12,425 bases of DNA from W11650 sp963550755 (GTDB lineage Bacteria > Bacillota > Clostridia > Lachnospirales > Vallitaleaceae). Shown piece after piece: positions 11,479 to 12,425 of the stretch. The stretch covers positions 1-12,425 of the forward strand of contig CAUVDV010000068.1 in NCBI GenBank assembly GCA_963550755.1. Reading direction: 5' to 3'. Under the pieces are notes generated by a model. It ran no database searches, had not been told where the DNA came from, and worked only from the letters and a program-made list of their open reading frames with translations. How positions within the stretch are numbered: the stretch's first letter is position 1; each line of letters opens with the position of its first letter. The translations under genes were made by a program, and so were the position numbers.

Positions 11479-12425
11479 TTAATTCTGCGGCTTTTGCTCA
11501 TCCCATCCGTTTGCAGCAGGATAGTCCGCCGGATTTTGCGGATTGGGATTTTGTCCCGGATAACCGTTTAAACCTTGATTGGGCTGGTTATATGCCGGAT
11601 AACCTTGGCCGTAGCCCGGCTGCTGATAACCGGGATAGCCCTGGCCATAAGCCGGATTATTATTGGGATACGGCTGACCATAGGGCGCCGCCGGTGCCTG
11701 ACCGTAAGGCTGACCAGCCTGATTTGGCATCGAGGAATTCACCAAGTTCCAGCCGCCCGCAGCATTACCGGCCGCCGGTGTTTCGGTATAACTCTGATAA
11801 CCGGTATTACTCGGCCAGTTCGGCGTTTGCGTATAGCCCGAATAACCGCCGGCATTAGCCGCTGTTTCCATTGAACCAAATCCGCCGCTGCCAGTCGAGT
11901 CCGTTGTGCCGCTAAAGCCCACTCCACTATCCGTCGCCGGTGTCTGACTTCCATCCGAGCCAGCTAAGCCGGTATTCTCAGTCGGAGCCGGCGCTCCGCC
12001 AAAGCCTACACCGTTATCGATCGGGGCTGGTGCTCCGCCAAAGCCTACGCTGTTATCCATTGATGTCGGCGCTCCGCCAAAGCCTGCTCCATTATCCATC
12101 GGAGTCGGTGCTCCGCCAAAGCCTACGCTGTTATCCATCGGAGCCGGCGCTCCGTCAAAACCGGCGCTGTTATCCATCGGGGCCGGTGCTCCGCCAAAGC
12201 CTACGCTGTTATCCATCGGAGCCGGCGCTCCGCCAAAGCCTACACCGTTATCGATCGGGGCCGACGCTCCGCCAAAACCGGCGCTATTATCCATTGGTGT
12301 CGGCGCTCCGCCAAAGCCTACGCTGTTATCCATCGGAGCCGACGCTCCGCCAAAACCTACGCTGTTATCCATCGGGGCCGACGCTCCGCCAAAACCGGCG
12401 CTATTATCCATTGGTGTCGGCGCTC
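11479..12425 (-). CDS. low-complexity tandem-repeat protein, 5' end beyond the window
   Basis: The frame is open from the window edge to a stop at 11479-11481, so only the C-terminal part (at least 314 residues) is seen; the ATG at 12411 is a repeat residue, not the start. The visible part begins with 11 full copies of a 13-residue unit of the form MDNSVGFGGAPAP, then two degenerate copies. A Gly/Ser/Thr-rich stretch follows, then a tail rich in Pro, Tyr, Gly, Gln and Asn with repeats such as PYGQ, GQGYP and PGYQQ. There is no hydrophobic segment, cysteine or sorting signal in this part, and it ends DEQKPQN. Such Tyr/Pro/Gly tails are seen on disordered ends of clostridial membrane or zinc-ribbon proteins, but I cannot name the family. 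It is likely intrinsically disordered. Function unknown. Confidence 0.8.
   Translation of the reverse strand, partial: APTPMDNSAGFGGASAPMDNSVGFGGASAPMDNSVGFGGAPTPMDNSAGFGGASAPIDNGVGFGGAPAPMDNSVGFGGAPAPMDNSAGFDGAPAPMDNSVGFGGAPTPMDNGAGFGGAPTSMDNSVGFGGAPAPIDNGVGFGGAPAPTENTGLAGSDGSQTPATDSGVGFSGTTDSTGSGGFGSMETAANAGGYSGYTQTPNWPSNTGYQSYTETPAAGNAAGGWNLVNSSMPNQAGQPYGQAPAAPYGQPYPNNNPAYGQGYPGYQQPGYGQGYPAYNQPNQGLNGYPGQNPNPQNPADYPAANGWDEQKPQN
11983..12425. repeat. 39-bp in-frame tandem repeat array (minisatellite)
   Basis: Eleven full 39-bp units lie from 12411 down to 11983, and the array runs off the window. Every unit keeps the reading frame. Variation is confined to a few codons (Met/Ile at 1, Ser/Gly at 4, Val/Ala at 5, and Pro/Ser/Ala/Thr at 11-13). 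The segment 12254-12308 is identical to 12371-12425, an offset of 117 bp or three units, showing a higher-order duplication. Confidence 0.9.

Noticed and set aside
11983..12425. CRISPR array, suggested by regular repeats.
   Set aside because: The 39-bp units are contiguous with no spacers and keep one reading frame, so it is a coding minisatellite.

Overview
The window looks like chromosomal DNA from an anaerobic, fermentative Firmicute, most likely a clostridium. The evidence is a pyruvate formate-lyase (PFL) operon, a clostridial-type 54-residue 2[4Fe-4S] ferredoxin, a beta-glucoside phosphotransferase operon, strong AGGAGG-type ribosome binding sites and sigma-A-like promoters. The family or genus cannot be fixed from the sequence alone. 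No rRNA, tRNA, CRISPR array or insertion sequence was found.

Layout. (1) 1-250: a 55-bp exact direct repeat belonging to a dispersed intergenic repeat family, which has a degenerate inverted copy near 10391-10499. (2) 251-1546, minus: an AAA ATPase of the AAA_14/DUF4143 type with its own promoter. (3) 1605-2287: mostly non-coding, AT-rich, holding one unrecognised minus-strand ORF that may be a gene remnant. (4) 2288-6302, plus: the PFL region. It has a strong promoter with overlapping palindromes, a leader of about 180 nt, a PFL core that lacks the glycyl radical domain, a truncated copy of that domain, a complete stand-alone copy of it, and the radical SAM activase PflA. (5) 6320-6843, plus: a Fur-box-like site, promoter, 5' hairpin, ferredoxin gene and strong terminator. 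(6) 6847-10064, minus: a sugar operon with a 6-phospho-beta-glucosidase followed by a PTS EIIBC permease, ending at a palindromic terminator beyond which lies a HAD-hydrolase remnant. (7) 10534-11271, plus: a divergent GntR/UTRA regulator, with two copies of a TGTTTAAACA palindrome in the intergenic region, one sitting between the -35 and -10 of the glucosidase promoter. (8) 11479-12425, minus: the 3' part of a gene for a low-complexity protein with a 39-bp tandem repeat and a Tyr/Pro/Gly/Gln-rich tail; its 5' end lies outside the window.

How the genes may work together. Beta-glucosides would be imported and phosphorylated by EIIBC, using an EIIA encoded elsewhere, then hydrolysed by the GH1 enzyme. 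The GntR regulator probably senses a sugar phosphate. Glycolysis would feed pyruvate to the split PFL, activated by PflA, giving acetyl-CoA and formate. The ferredoxin could serve the low-potential electron needs of such metabolism.

The most unusual feature is the PFL locus. The catalytic core and the glycyl radical domain are separate polypeptides, and a second, headless copy of the radical domain sits translationally coupled to the core gene.
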